Of a DNA stretch of 37,300 bases, positions 16,403 to 23,270 are shown one piece after another. Within the stretch, counting starts at the first letter, position 1, and each line of letters starts with the position of its first letter. A program made the position numbers and the translations under genes. The stretch comes from Solobacterium sp. (GTDB taxonomy: Bacteria > Bacillota_I > Bacilli_A > Erysipelotrichales > Erysipelotrichaceae). The notes under the pieces are model-generated. The model made no database searches, had not been told where the DNA came from, and worked only from the letters and a program-made list of their open reading frames with translations. Location: contig JAFUCL010000107.1 in assembly GCA_017459725.1 (NCBI GenBank), positions 1 to 37,300 of the forward strand. The letters run 5' to 3'.

Positions 16403-17632
16403 ATGGCCAGAACTGAAACAATTCACAACATGGGAATCCGTCTGACCTATCCGGATGTGTTTGATCATCCCAAAGGACAGGTTTCACCGATGGCTTTCGG
16501 AGACAAAGGCGACGGTTCGTATTTCATGATGTACAGCTATATTGCAATGTCTGCAGAAGACCTGAAGGCACTCAGCAGTAAATCCGGCGAAGGAATGAGT
16601 AAGGAAGATGCCCTGAAAGTAGCCGATGCCATGGGCAGTCTTTTGGTGGTAATCGGCGCTGACAGCAGCCTGAAACCGGAAGAAATCATAGAGAAAGATA
16701 AGATGCACGATGCTTCCCCGGACGATTTCATTGAAACCGGCAGCTACGGGAATGTCACATATTACGCCGTCATCGATCATAACAATGATGAACAATTCAC
16801 GAAGGAAATAAAGCCTGAGTTTGCGGAAGAATTCCAGGTTCTGCAGAAAGCACTGATCGAAGCGCTGAAAAACGCCGATTATGTCAGTCCGTCAATTCCG
16901 GGTGCTGAGCTTGTCGGCAAAACGCTTAAATTTGAAACCAAAGACATTGACGGCAATCCCGTCACCAGTGAAGAACTCTTCTCTGCCCATGACGTTACGA
17001 TGATCAACATCTGGGCAACCTGGTGCGGTCCGTGCAAGAAGGAACTGGAAGAGCTCGGGAAGATGCACCTGCGTCTGCTGGAAAAGAATGCAGCAATCGT
17101 GGGTATCTGCGATGATGCGGCAGAAAAAGCAGATGACTGCAAAGCCTTGATTGCGGAGAAGAACATCACATACACCAATATCCTGCCGTTTGAAGGCGCC
17201 GGTGAATTGGCCACGGAAGGTTTTCCGACATCCCTGTTTGTCAACCGTGAAGGAATGATTCTTACATATCCCATCATCGGCGTACCGGGAGAGATTTCGG
17301 AATATGAGAAACAGATCGATGCCCTGCTGGCAGGTGAATCCGCAGATACAGCAGCTCCTGCAGAAGCTTCTGCTGAAAAGAAGAATACATGCCGTGTCCT
17401 TGTCAGTGATACTGAAGGAAATCCGGTTGCCAATGTCACAGTTCAGTTCTGTTCCGATATCACATGCATGATCGGAAAGACAGATGCGGCAGGAAGCGCA
17501 TCATTCACCGCTGAAGAAGGACCGTATACCGTTCATGTTCAGAAGGTGCCAGAAGGCTATGAAACATACACGGATGAAATAGCCGTTCCGGAAGATCTTT
17601 CTGACGTGAAGATCACACTGAGCAGAGAATAA
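16403..17632 (+). CDS. TlpA-like thioredoxin-fold protein with N-terminal extension and C-terminal Cna-B-like domain
   Basis: A 409-residue protein of three parts. Residues 1-165 are an unrecognised domain (LTYPDVFDHPKG). Residues about 168-308 are a TlpA/AhpC-type thioredoxin fold with C208-G-P-C211 and a cis-Pro at 275. Residues 330-409 are a beta-sandwich like Cna-B or other carboxypeptidase-regulatory-like folds (VSDTEGNPVANVTVQF, GPYTVHVQKVPEGYE). No signal peptide or lipobox is visible, which is odd because both TlpA and Cna-B domains are usually extracellular. The start at 16403 has GTGAGG at 6-nt spacing and is preferred to an ATG six codons upstream. A role in the pathway is not evident. 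Confidence 0.7.
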   Translation: MARTETIHNMGIRLTYPDVFDHPKGQVSPMAFGDKGDGSYFMMYSYIAMSAEDLKALSSKSGEGMSKEDALKVADAMGSLLVVIGADSSLKPEEIIEKDKMHDASPDDFIETGSYGNVTYYAVIDHNNDEQFTKEIKPEFAEEFQVLQKALIEALKNADYVSPSIPGAELVGKTLKFETKDIDGNPVTSEELFSAHDVTMINIWATWCGPCKKELEELGKMHLRLLEKNAAIVGICDDAAEKADDCKALIAEKNITYTNILPFEGAGELATEGFPTSLFVNREGMILTYPIIGVPGEISEYEKQIDALLAGESADTAAPAEASAEKKNTCRVLVSDTEGNPVANVTVQFCSDITCMIGKTDAAGSASFTAEEGPYTVHVQKVPEGYETYTDEIAVPEDLSDVKITLSRE

Positions 17633-17652
17633 ATACCTGAATACTGACAAAC

Positions 17653-17693
17653 AAAAAGATTGACCGGCAGAGATGTCTGATCAATCTTTTTAT
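17653..17693 (+). terminator. Bidirectional terminator after the thioredoxin-like gene
   Basis: An 11-bp perfect stem, 17653-17663 with 17681-17691, has A-run and T-run on opposite ends, so it can work on both strands. It lies between convergent transcription units. Confidence 0.85.
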
Positions 17694-17715
17694 AACCATG
17701 CAGTATGCACAAAAT

Positions 17716-17753
17716 GAAGACTCCCCAAAAGCGCATCTCTTGGGGAGTTCTTC
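17716..17753 (-). terminator. Hairpin downstream of operon A
   Basis: GAAG-ACTCCCCAA (17716-17728) pairs with TTGGGGAGT-CTTC (17740-17753) with one bulged T. The T-run on the minus strand is short (ATTTTG). Probably the first terminator for operon A, whose last stop is at 17861. Confidence 0.55.
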
Positions 17754-17860
17754 ATAATTGTCTATGTCAGACGCAGAACTTTTCCAGCAGTGTGTTGAGA
17801 AAGGGAGGCAGTTACAGTAATTGACAGAGATCAATTTACATCTGCGCTGACATTATTCTC

Positions 17861-19096
17861 TTATCTGACAATGAAGGAAGCCAGAATCAGAATGACAAGA
17901 CCGCAGAGGACATACTTGAGGTTGTCCTTGATGATCTTGAAGATATCCACTTTGAATCCGTCAGACAGCGCTGCAATATTGATCTGAACAGGTGATACCT
18001 GTGTACCAAGACCTGCTGCGATCGCAACAAGACCCATAGCGGTTGAAGGCAGACCGAGTGCGGACAGTGTCGGCAGAACCAGTGCGAGAACACCTGCGCA
18101 GAATGCACCGGAAGGAATTGCAATCAGGAATGCAATAATGATTGCGACCGGAACGATCAGGATATTCGGAGCCTGTCCTGCAAGAGCAGCGAGCTGTTCG
18201 AATGTGCCGAGTTCTGCAACCAGGTTAATGAAACCGAGGAAGATACCGACACCGAACAGGGTTGTCAGAATGAAGCGGGAACCATCGATCAGGTTATTGC
18301 ATACATCCGCCGGCTTGGTTTTGCAGCAGACAACACAGAGAACTGCAGCGACCAGTACATTTACAACCGGTGCAAAGACATGCAGACCTGTGAGGCCGTT
18401 GATCTTGCCGCCGAAGATAACCAGAATAACGAGTACGAGAGCCGGGATTGCCTGAACAAGACTTGTTTCCTTCTTTTCACCGGCAGCGGCACCGTCCTTC
18501 AGCATTGTTCCTCTCTTGTATACGCCCCATACTGCAAGAGCTGCACCGAGGACTACAAAGAGCAGTGTGAACGGAAGCATTGCATTGGCATGCTCAGCGA
18601 CATCACGTGCTGCAGCTTCTGCCGCAAGTACTGTTTCGGTGGAAGCCGGAGATGTGGTGAAGCAGGCTGCTGTTGCGATTGCCATACCGGCGATAACTTC
18701 CGGTACAGCGCCTACGGCTGCGGCAACCAGCGGTGCGATAACCATTGTGTTGCCCGCGCCCATGCCGGCCATGTATGTAGCCAGAGCCTGAATAAGCACG
18801 AATACGCCTGCGACCCAGGCAATCTTATCCTTCAGTTTTTTCTGTGCGAAATCAACGAGTGCAGTGAAGCTTCCGGACTTGGAAACCATCATAGCTGCAG
18901 CAGCGTAAAGAACCGGTGCGAGATAACCGAGCATTGTGCCGACGCTGGACTGTACGATACCGGCTGCACTTGCCGGGTTCATACCGCCGATGATCATAGC
19001 AACAATACCGCCCGCAAGACCGGCGATCAGCATGTGCTGTTTCAGAACCAACAATACGATGATAATAATCAACGGAATAATATTCAGTAATAGCAT
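17861..19096 (-). CDS. Ion-transporter-superfamily permease (DcuC/GntP/CitMHS-like)
   Basis: A 411-residue integral membrane protein with about 11-12 hydrophobic segments arranged as two halves. Each half has a small-residue, polar re-entrant-like stretch: YMAGMGAGNTMVIAP and AIPSGAFCAGVLALVLP. That layout is typical of the IT superfamily of carboxylate transporters. AGGGGAA lies 6 nt before the start and the gene begins 14 bp after the amidohydrolase stop, so it is the last gene of operon A. It probably moves an acidic substrate or an organic acid end product (malonate-like or a carbamoyl acid); the substrate is not visible from sequence. Confidence 0.65.
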   Translation of the reverse strand: MLLLNIIPLIIIIVLLVLKQHMLIAGLAGGIVAMIIGGMNPASAAGIVQSSVGTMLGYLAPVLYAAAAMMVSKSGSFTALVDFAQKKLKDKIAWVAGVFVLIQALATYMAGMGAGNTMVIAPLVAAAVGAVPEVIAGMAIATAACFTTSPASTETVLAAEAAARDVAEHANAMLPFTLLFVVLGAALAVWGVYKRGTMLKDGAAAGEKKETSLVQAIPALVLVILVIFGGKINGLTGLHVFAPVVNVLVAAVLCVVCCKTKPADVCNNLIDGSRFILTTLFGVGIFLGFINLVAELGTFEQLAALAGQAPNILIVPVAIIIAFLIAIPSGAFCAGVLALVLPTLSALGLPSTAMGLVAIAAGLGTQVSPVQINIAALSDGFKVDIFKIIKDNLKYVLCGLVILILASFIVR

Positions 19097-19110
19097 TTTA
19101 TTTCCCCTTT

Positions 19111-20280
19111 TTAAAATTCAATTATTTTACTTTGCGATATGATTGCCTCTTCGGCAGATACGGCATCCAGCATGACAACCGGACAGACATCGCCTTCACG
19201 GAAGACAGGATCCAGTCCCATCATCCGCATCGGTGTTTCACTGACGGCATAGAACAGATTCTCAAGATCATGCACACCTCCCATGTGACAACCATGAGCC
19301 GCAATCAGTGCTGTCTGCAGCGGGTTACCGTTTCCGAACGGATTGAACGGATCGCGTATATTGTCCGAAGCAATCGCCGTTGGAATACCGTATGAATCCA
19401 TAATTGTTTTGATCGGCGCAATGCCTCTGCGCACACAGGTACGGTCTCCGCGTCCTTCCAGATACAGGTTGGTTGACGGGAGTGAAATGATCTGAATCCG
19501 TGCCTGCTTCACCGCATGCATTACCCGGCTGACAGTGTTTTCATCACAGGATCCCAGCGAACAGAGATGTCCGGCAAAGACCCTGCCCTGATAATGGTTT
19601 TCGATTGTCTGTCTGGCAAGTTCGAGAATCGTAAGGCTTTCGGGATTATCGTTTTCATCGATGTGCATATCGATATCGCAGTCATACTTCACCGCAAGCG
19701 CGAAGATCATACGGATATGCTCTGCCGGATCTGCTTCATTGGCAGGAATGCCGCCGATGAGATCAGCGCCTGCCTTCAAAGCATCTTCCAGGGCAAGATA
19801 ATTCCCGTGATCCTCCACAATTCCTTCCTGCGGAAAAGCCACGATTTCAAGCCGTATCCTGTCTGCCCATTCATCCTTCAGCTGCTTCAGCACCTGTACG
19901 GAACGCACACCGATATGACGGTCCACATCCACATGTGTTCGGATATACCGGGTGCCGTTCTGCCAGCACATCTGCAGCACTTTCTCAGCACGTTCACGGA
20001 TATCTTCATCACTCATGGACGCTTTGTAGGGACCCATGATCGAGATGGCTTCTTCCAGCGTGCCGGACTGGTTCTTGACCTTGTCTGCCACCAGAGCTTT
20101 ATCCAGATGCGTATGAATGTCCGCAAATCCCTTGAATACAATCCTGCCGTCCGCTTCAATCACACGGTCATAGCGGATATCCTCGGAATCCTGCGGAAAG
20201 TGGATGTGACCATCCACTACCGCAAGATCACAGAGGGTTCTGCTGGCGCACAGGCTTGCGTTTCTGAACAGAACATTCAT
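19111..20280 (-). CDS. CodA/AtzC-like metal-dependent aminohydrolase
   Basis: A 389-residue member of the cytosine deaminase-like branch of the amidohydrolase superfamily. Metal ligands are H56-T-H58, H206, H238 (AGHLCS) and D306 (ASDN); Glu209 is the likely proton shuttle and Gln151 (AFPQEG) matches the cytosine-binding Gln of CodA. The Asp that follows the metal Asp in CodA (Asp313-Asp314, from memory) is Asn307 here, within SDNIRDPFNPFGNGN, so the substrate probably is not cytosine. AtzC, which makes cyanuric acid from N-isopropylammelide, belongs to the same branch. The gene starts 7 bp after the ring-opening enzyme. It likely removes an amino or alkylamino group to make the ring that is then opened. 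Confidence 0.8.
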   Translation of the reverse strand: MNVLFRNASLCASRTLCDLAVVDGHIHFPQDSEDIRYDRVIEADGRIVFKGFADIHTHLDKALVADKVKNQSGTLEEAISIMGPYKASMSDEDIRERAEKVLQMCWQNGTRYIRTHVDVDRHIGVRSVQVLKQLKDEWADRIRLEIVAFPQEGIVEDHGNYLALEDALKAGADLIGGIPANEADPAEHIRMIFALAVKYDCDIDMHIDENDNPESLTILELARQTIENHYQGRVFAGHLCSLGSCDENTVSRVMHAVKQARIQIISLPSTNLYLEGRGDRTCVRRGIAPIKTIMDSYGIPTAIASDNIRDPFNPFGNGNPLQTALIAAHGCHMGGVHDLENLFYAVSETPMRMMGLDPVFREGDVCPVVMLDAVSAEEAIISQSKIIEF

Positions 20281-20287
20281 GGGCAGA

Positions 20288-21388
20288 TTACTTTTCGAGG
20301 ATTACTGCGACAGGACCGCCGCCGTCAGGTCCCTGGTGTTCACCGCCGCCGGATACGTAAACCATCGGATCACCGACGATCGCTGCGATGACACCGTTGA
20401 CAACTGCTCTGGCGTGTCTTGTGTGGTTGATATCGGAGTCAGTATGCATTGTGTTTCTTCTGCCTCTGACATATCCCGCACTGTCTGCTTCAGCCTTGGC
20501 AAGCACATTCACGATTTTCTTGCACTGTTCTTCTGTCGGTACTTTGTCAACCTTCATACCGGCATTTTCGATAGCCGCAACAACAGCTCTGTAGTCAATG
20601 GAATCCTTCATAACGGAATGGCCGATTGTATAGTTGCTGTGAGCTTTGACGGAATTACCCATGACGATGATTTCGCACTTGAGCAGCTCAATGCCTGCAG
20701 AAGTGGAAGCGACGCTGGAATACAGTGACCAGTCTTTGCAGATCTTGTCGTCTGTTACGCTGCCTTCGGGAATTTCACCGAGTGCCAAGGCAACACCGAG
20801 TGCGCTTGCTCCGCGGTTGTATCCCATGGATTCGTATGTATCATGCGTGCATACTTCGTGTCCTCTCTGCTTGGCTTCAAGAATTCTCTCGGAGGTCAGC
20901 AGCGGGCACTTGATCTGTACGAAATGAACATCTGCAGGATCATCAATACCGGCTTCCTTCATCAGCTCAAGAACAACTCTGCGCACTTCTTCAACCTGTG
21001 CAACAGTTCCCTGTTCTTCCGGCAGGAAGTCACGTGTGTAGCCTGACGCAACCGCAAGAGTCTTTTCCTCTCCGTCCGGTTCGTCATCGTCAGACTTGGT
21101 AAAGATTGTAGCGTGAGGGGCCATCACACCTTCCGTACCGCCTGACATAACAAATGCGACATGCTTTACAACTTCGTCTTCCGGCATTCCGGTTTCATCC
21201 GCAATCAGTCTGCGGAAAGATACGGTTGCCAGGGCACGTGTGAAGTCGTTGACACAGCCGTTTCCTTCGGTCTTTCCCAGTACTGCAACGATTTCTCTGG
21301 GATTGACTGTACCGTTGTCAATCAGCTTCTTCAGCTCTCTGACATCGTCCGGTGAAGACATTTCAATTCTGAATACGCCTACCTTCAT
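20288..21388 (-). CDS. Ring-opening amidohydrolase (cyanuric acid hydrolase/barbiturase family)
   Basis: A 366-residue enzyme, full length for this small family. The three pseudo-symmetric units each supply a Ser-Lys pair. From memory of AtzD (Lys42/Ser85, Lys162/Ser233, Lys296/Ser347) the counterparts are Lys39/Ser82 (SGGTEG), Lys160/Ser228 or Ser230 (VASTSAG) and Lys298/Ser346 ([13 protein letters not shown]). Arg51, Arg192 and Arg324 fit the ring-binding arginines. Cyanuric acid hydrolase gives carboxybiuret; barbiturase gives ureidomalonate; these two cannot be separated by eye. First gene of operon A. The start at 21388 has AAGGAAAAGAG upstream. The context (biuret-hydrolase-like and carbamoyltransferase-like genes) fits either substrate. 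Confidence 0.9.
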   Translation of the reverse strand: MKVGVFRIEMSSPDDVRELKKLIDNGTVNPREIVAVLGKTEGNGCVNDFTRALATVSFRRLIADETGMPEDEVVKHVAFVMSGGTEGVMAPHATIFTKSDDDEPDGEEKTLAVASGYTRDFLPEEQGTVAQVEEVRRVVLELMKEAGIDDPADVHFVQIKCPLLTSERILEAKQRGHEVCTHDTYESMGYNRGASALGVALALGEIPEGSVTDDKICKDWSLYSSVASTSAGIELLKCEIIVMGNSVKAHSNYTIGHSVMKDSIDYRAVVAAIENAGMKVDKVPTEEQCKKIVNVLAKAEADSAGYVRGRRNTMHTDSDINHTRHARAVVNGVIAAIVGDPMVYVSGGGEHQGPDGGGPVAVILEK

Positions 21389-21412
21389 AAAAACTCTTTT
21401 CCTTTCTGTGAT

Positions 21413-21440
21413 CGATTAGAATTACCTTTCAAGTTATCAA
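21413..21440 (-). promoter_or_regulatory. Candidate promoter of operon A
   Basis: On the minus strand TTGATA (21440-21435) is followed after 16 bp by TAATCG (21418-21413), 25 bp before the ATG. The -10 is poor. An alternative is TAAGAT about 30 bp further upstream with an ATGACG -35, which would abut the TTGTC-N7-GACAA repeat. Confidence 0.3.
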
Positions 21441-21476
21441 GTGATTTCATCTTAGCATCGGCACTGTGGACCGTCA

Positions 21477-21493
21477 TTGTCACCGGATGACAA
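21477..21493. promoter_or_regulatory. Candidate PucR operator, TTGTC-N7-GACAA, upstream of operon A
   Basis: TTGTCA-CCGGA-TGACAA is a perfect 6-5-6 inverted repeat, 89 bp upstream of the ring-opening amidohydrolase start and 37 bp upstream of the TTGATA -35 candidate. Its core, TTGTC-N7-GACAA, is identical in sequence and spacing to the site at 14685-14701 beside pucR. The upstream position fits an activator. Confidence 0.55.
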
Positions 21494-21538
21494 AACGAAC
21501 GGGCATCGCATGTGCCTTTTTCACAGTTGTTCAAAAGC

Positions 21539-21572
21539 AAAAAAAGCAGAGAACCATGCGAAGTTCCCTGCC
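21539..21572 (-). terminator. Terminator after the CydDC-like operon
   Basis: GCAG-A-GAAC (21546-21554) pairs with GTTC-C-CTGC (21563-21571); the minus strand continues into seven T. It separates the ABC operon from operon A and is related to the hairpin at 7441-7475. Confidence 0.8.
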
Positions 21573-21702
21573 TTGATAAAGTATTATTTTGTATCTGTAT
21601 CAGCTTTCCTGAGCAGTGATTCTGCCCTGTTCCATGCGGTAAACACGGTCCGCAATGCACAGCGTTGACTTCCTGTGCGAAACCAGCAGAAGCGTTTTGT
21701 TG
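21539..21702 (-). repeat. Direct repeat partner of 7441-7598 flanking the catabolic island
   Basis: The last ~100 bp of the ABC gene plus its terminator recur, in the same orientation, at 7441-7598. The coding part is about 92% identical by eye; the terminator part is more diverged. The two copies bracket the whole 14-kb catabolic island, so recombination between them would delete it. Confidence 0.75.
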
Positions 21703-23270
21703 TCTGCTGTTTCCTGCAGTGCTTTAAGCACAATTGCCTCATTGAGACTGTCCAGATTGCTTGTCGGTTCATCCAGCAGAAGCAGCGGTGCATCATGCAG
21801 GAATGCCCGTGCCAGACCGATTCTCTGCTTCTCTCCGCCCGAGAGTGTATCACCGAGTTCGCCGATCTGCGTATCGTATCCGGACGGCAGTGTCATGATG
21901 AAGTCATGTATGGATGCTTTGCGGCAGGCTTCCTCCACCTCTTCACGCGATGCGTCCAGTCTGCCAATCAGCACGTTGTTGGCAATCGTATCCTTGAAGA
22001 GATCCGTGGTCTGCGTCATATAGCTTTCCATGCTGCGCAGATCGCTTGTGTTGATTTCTTCAATGCTGCGTCCGTTGATTGCAATATTGCCTTCATCCAC
22101 ACTCCAGAAGCGCATCAGCAGCTTCAGCAGTGTTGACTTGCCGCAGCCGCTCTTTCCGGCAATACCGGTAATGCCGTTCTGCGGAATCTGCAGTGACAGA
22201 TCGTGCAGAATCTCTTCACTGCCGTATGCGAAGGATACATGTTCCGCCTCCGTATCTCCGAAGGAAGATGCGGGCATGCCGGTTATATCTTCGGTTTCCG
22301 GCTGTTCATCAATGATGGCAAGAACACGTGAACCCGATGCCACGGTATTCTGCAGCGTTGTGCCGAGGGCAGAGAGTGCGGACACCGGACCGTATGAAGA
22401 CATCAGAGCAATCAGAGGAATCAGGAAACCGTCAAAGCCGATGATGCCTTTTGTATACAGATATGTTTCCAGAACAAGCATCGCCGTATCAAACAGCAGG
22501 ATCAGGGTATTGGCAGAAGCCAGATTCCTGCCCGTCAGATCACTCAGTCTTTCCTGCTTTCCGGCAATCGCATCGGTTTTCTCACCGATTTCCTGCAGGC
22601 GCTGCTCACCATTGTGATACTGCTGGGTTGTATCAATGCCGCGGATGCTTTCCAGCATGTGTGCTGCGAGTTTGCCGTTTTCCGCCCGCAGTTCATCTCC
22701 CAGACTTCCGCTGCGCTTTGAGATAACACCTGGCAGGATGACACCGATGGAGACATATGCCGCCAATGCCAGCACACCTAAGCTCCAGTGATAACTGCCG
22801 ATAAAAAGACACATAACCGCTTCCGTAATAAAGGCAATACAGATGGGTGAAATGGTATGTGCGTAGAATACCTCAAGAAGCTCTACATCGGATGTGATCA
22901 GGGCAATCAGATCACCCTTGTCCCTGCCTTCCAGTTTTGCTGGACACAGTCTTCTCAAAGCCTTGAATACACGGTCGCGGATAATGGCCAGAAGTGTAAA
23001 TGCAATGTAGTGATTGGTTCTCTGCTCCGCAAGACGAAGCACCGCACGCAGCAGTGCCAGCACCGGCAGAAGGATGGCAATTGTCTTAAAGGATAACGGC
23101 GGCTTCACGTCTGTTCCGCAAAGAACCGCATATCCGCCAAGCACAGGGATAAACTGTGCGCACAGAAAGCCGAGCGTACCGAAGCATACGGCCATGATCA
23201 TAAAGCCGCTCAGCGGTTTCACCAGTTTCAGCATTCTCCACAGGACCGTGATTCTACTCTGTCTTTTCAT
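21600..23270 (-). CDS. ABC exporter, CydC-like (membrane domain fused to ATPase)
   Basis: A 556-residue half-transporter. Six hydrophobic segments occupy residues 1-290. The ATPase has Walker A GKSGCGKST at about 372-380, signature LSGGEKQ, and Walker B LLLLDEPTSNLD followed by the H-loop SHRKS. The start at 23270 (MKRQSRITVLW) forms an ATGA overlap with the partner and has AAGGAGAG upstream; longer in-frame starts lie inside the partner gene. It would form a heterodimer with the upstream gene. CydDC exports cysteine and glutathione in aerobes; no cytochrome bd genes are visible, so the cargo here is open. The last 34 codons are duplicated at 7496-7598. Confidence 0.8.
   Translation of the reverse strand: MKRQSRITVLWRMLKLVKPLSGFMIMAVCFGTLGFLCAQFIPVLGGYAVLCGTDVKPPLSFKTIAILLPVLALLRAVLRLAEQRTNHYIAFTLLAIIRDRVFKALRRLCPAKLEGRDKGDLIALITSDVELLEVFYAHTISPICIAFITEAVMCLFIGSYHWSLGVLALAAYVSIGVILPGVISKRSGSLGDELRAENGKLAAHMLESIRGIDTTQQYHNGEQRLQEIGEKTDAIAGKQERLSDLTGRNLASANTLILLFDTAMLVLETYLYTKGIIGFDGFLIPLIALMSSYGPVSALSALGTTLQNTVASGSRVLAIIDEQPETEDITGMPASSFGDTEAEHVSFAYGSEEILHDLSLQIPQNGITGIAGKSGCGKSTLLKLLMRFWSVDEGNIAINGRSIEEINTSDLRSMESYMTQTTDLFKDTIANNVLIGRLDASREEVEEACRKASIHDFIMTLPSGYDTQIGELGDTLSGGEKQRIGLARAFLHDAPLLLLDEPTSNLDSLNEAIVLKALQETADNKTLLLVSHRKSTLCIADRVYRMEQGRITAQES

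Noticed and set aside
7441..21702. attL/attR of an integrative element
   Set aside because: The flanking repeats are diverged and include a terminator and a gene fragment joined to another gene's start; no integrase is present. A deleted paralogous operon explains the left copy better.
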